Assembly (NCBI GenBank): GCA_028701815.1 | Contig: JAQVPY010000100.1 | Coordinates: 1-7,849 of the forward strand | DNA from: Bacteroidales bacterium | GTDB lineage: Bacteria > Bacteroidota > Bacteroidia > Bacteroidales > BM520 | Reading direction: 5' to 3' | Length of the DNA: 7,849 nucleotides | Shown: piece after piece, positions 6,665 to 7,849 of the stretch | Position numbering within the stretch: the stretch's first letter is position 1 | How the letters are laid out: every line of letters starts with the position of its first letter | Translations under genes and position numbers: made by a program | Notes under the pieces: model-generated | Told to the model about the DNA's origin: nothing | Database searches by the model: none | What the model saw: the letters and a program-made list of their open reading frames with translations, nothing else

Positions 6665-7849
6665 TCGCCTCCTTCTATACTTCACCCTCTGCCTCTTTTT
6701 TTTGTGCTCATGGCAATTGGCTCTCCCCCAAAATTACTCGGGAGCCGACGCTTGGGTGGACTCCGTTTTTAACTCCCTAAGTCTACGCGAAAAAATAGGA
6801 CAAACCATGATAATTCGCAGCTCCTCCGAAGGCGACGAGAAATATAATAACGAAATAATACGTCAAATAAAAGAATATAATATATGCGGAATATGCTTCT
6901 TTAAAGGTAGCCCTACTATGGAAGCAAGTCTCACCAACCAATGGCAGGATATAGCTAAAACACCCATGTTTATCTCTATGGACGCCGAATGGGGACTCGA
7001 AATGAGACTCAAAGAACAAGCTATGGCCTTCCCTAAACAACTTACTCTCGGCGCTATAAAAAACGACTCTATGATATATGCAATGGCCGCCGCCATCGCA
7101 GACCAGATGAAACGAATCGGACTTAACCTTAGCTTTTCCCCTGACATCGACATCAATAACAACCCCCTTAACCCCGTTATTAATTTTAGATCTTTCGGCG
7201 AAGATAAAGATAATGTCGCCCGAAAAGGAATAATGTATATGAAAGGCCTGCAGGATAACGGCGTCGCTGCTGTCGCAAAACATTTCCCCGGTCACGGAGA
7301 TACTGACACCGACTCACACTACTCTCTGCCAGTAATTTCTCACACTAAAGAACACCTCGACAGTATGGAATTATACCCGTTTAAACAATTGATAGAAAAC
7401 GGCGTCTGCGGCATTATGGTCGCACATCTTAATATTCCCGCCCTCGAGCCTGAACATAATAAGCCTACTTCCCTCTCCAAAAATGTGGTCTCTAACATGC
7501 TGAGAAATGAACTCGACTTTAAAGGACTTACTTTTACAGACGGCCTCGAAATGAAAGCTATTAGCGAATATGCTGAACCGGGAAGAATAGAAGCCCTCTC
7601 CGCTATCGCCGGTAATGACATCCAGCTGCTGCCGATAGATATCGATAAAGCCATAGAACAAACTACTGCTGCTGTCTCTAACGGCGAACTCACACTCTCT
7701 CATATCGACTCAAGCTGCAAAAGAATACTCTATGCTAAGTATTTCCTGGGACTGAATCATCACTCTCCTGTACAGATAGAAAATATCAACGAAGACATAA
7801 ACTCCAATAAAGATAAAGCCCTTCGACGTAGACTCTACCAACAGGCTAT
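6657..7849 (+). CDS. NagZ-type GH3 beta-N-acetylhexosaminidase, secreted, partial at right edge
   Basis: This is an open frame of 397 codons with no stop before the edge. The start ATG lies inside the last codons of mpl (8-base overlap). Residues 1 to about 24 form a type I signal peptide with a Leu/Phe-rich core; no lipobox. The GH3 N-terminal barrel spans about 32-365, with SLREKIGQT (42-50), MDAEWG (108-113), FSPDIDIN (160-167), and the NagZ hallmark KHFPGHGDTDTDSH (208-221) carrying the Asp219-His221 acid/base dyad known from Bacillus NagZ. The nucleophile is Asp295 in TDGLEM (294-299). The His dyad marks GlcNAc-releasing GH3 enzymes as opposed to beta-glucosidases. The tail ALRRRLYQQA looks like the start of a GH3 C-terminal domain, so the full protein is much longer; Bacteroidetes homologues are often about 1000 residues and add a beta-lactamase-like domain, which is not visible here. 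The probable role is cutting GlcNAc-MurNAc muropeptides in the periplasm. Confidence 0.92.
   Translation, partial: MHNRLLLYFTLCLFFLCSWQLALPQNYSGADAWVDSVFNSLSLREKIGQTMIIRSSSEGDEKYNNEIIRQIKEYNICGICFFKGSPTMEASLTNQWQDIAKTPMFISMDAEWGLEMRLKEQAMAFPKQLTLGAIKNDSMIYAMAAAIADQMKRIGLNLSFSPDIDINNNPLNPVINFRSFGEDKDNVARKGIMYMKGLQDNGVAAVAKHFPGHGDTDTDSHYSLPVISHTKEHLDSMELYPFKQLIENGVCGIMVAHLNIPALEPEHNKPTSLSKNVVSNMLRNELDFKGLTFTDGLEMKAISEYAEPGRIEALSAIAGNDIQLLPIDIDKAIEQTTAAVSNGELTLSHIDSSCKRILYAKYFLGLNHHSPVQIENINEDINSNKDKALRRRLYQQA

Noticed and set aside
6696..6703. Second T8 tract, in the signal peptide of the GH3 gene, as another phase-variation switch
   Set aside because: The frame is intact across it and Phe/Leu-rich signal peptides naturally produce T runs; nothing shows that it varies.
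6783..7295. Open frame (170 codons) on the minus strand opposite the GH3 gene
   Set aside because: It is opposite intact GH3 motifs and has no promoter-like box or recognisable domain.

Overview
The window most likely comes from a chromosome of the order Bacteroidales (phylum Bacteroidota). The evidence is two upstream elements matching the Bacteroidetes -7 promoter form TAnnTTTG, start codons without strong Shine-Dalgarno sites, a lipoprotein signal followed by an acidic surface-export-like stretch, and protein families whose closest remembered relatives are Bacteroidetes versions (PagL-like acyloxyacyl hydrolase, GH20 lipoprotein, 'peptidoglycan synthetase' type of Mpl, large periplasmic GH3). 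This assignment rests on recognition, not on a database search.

Layout. Positions 1-1115 (minus strand) hold a PagL-type outer-membrane lipid A deacylase whose reading frame is broken at a run of eight T residues, directly before its catalytic His-x-Ser-Asn motif. The second part runs open off the left edge. Positions 1116-1332 are a divergent intergenic region with one promoter-like element facing each way. Between them lies an unusual block: two copies of a 16-base direct repeat bracketing long (CG)n alternating tracts. Positions 1333-7849 (plus strand) are a tightly packed run of five genes: a GH20 beta-N-acetylhexosaminidase lipoprotein, CutC, a sugar-1-phosphate nucleotidyltransferase, Mpl, and a secreted NagZ-type GH3 enzyme cut by the right edge. 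Junctions are a 13-base gap, a 1-base overlap (TAATG), a 10-base gap and an 8-base overlap, so they are probably one transcription unit.

How the genes may work together. The two hexosaminidases could strip GlcNAc from peptidoglycan fragments outside the inner membrane. The nucleotidyltransferase could convert a salvaged amino-sugar 1-phosphate (possibly MurNAc-1-P) to its UDP form. Mpl joins UDP-MurNAc to recovered tripeptide. Read this way the operon is a peptidoglycan salvage unit, and the product of one gene is the substrate of the next. No MurNAc kinase or transporter is visible here. CutC, usually labelled a copper protein, sits translationally coupled in the middle without an obvious role. 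The divergent lipid A deacylase adds a second envelope-remodelling function. No tRNA, rRNA, CRISPR array, insertion sequence or terminator was seen.
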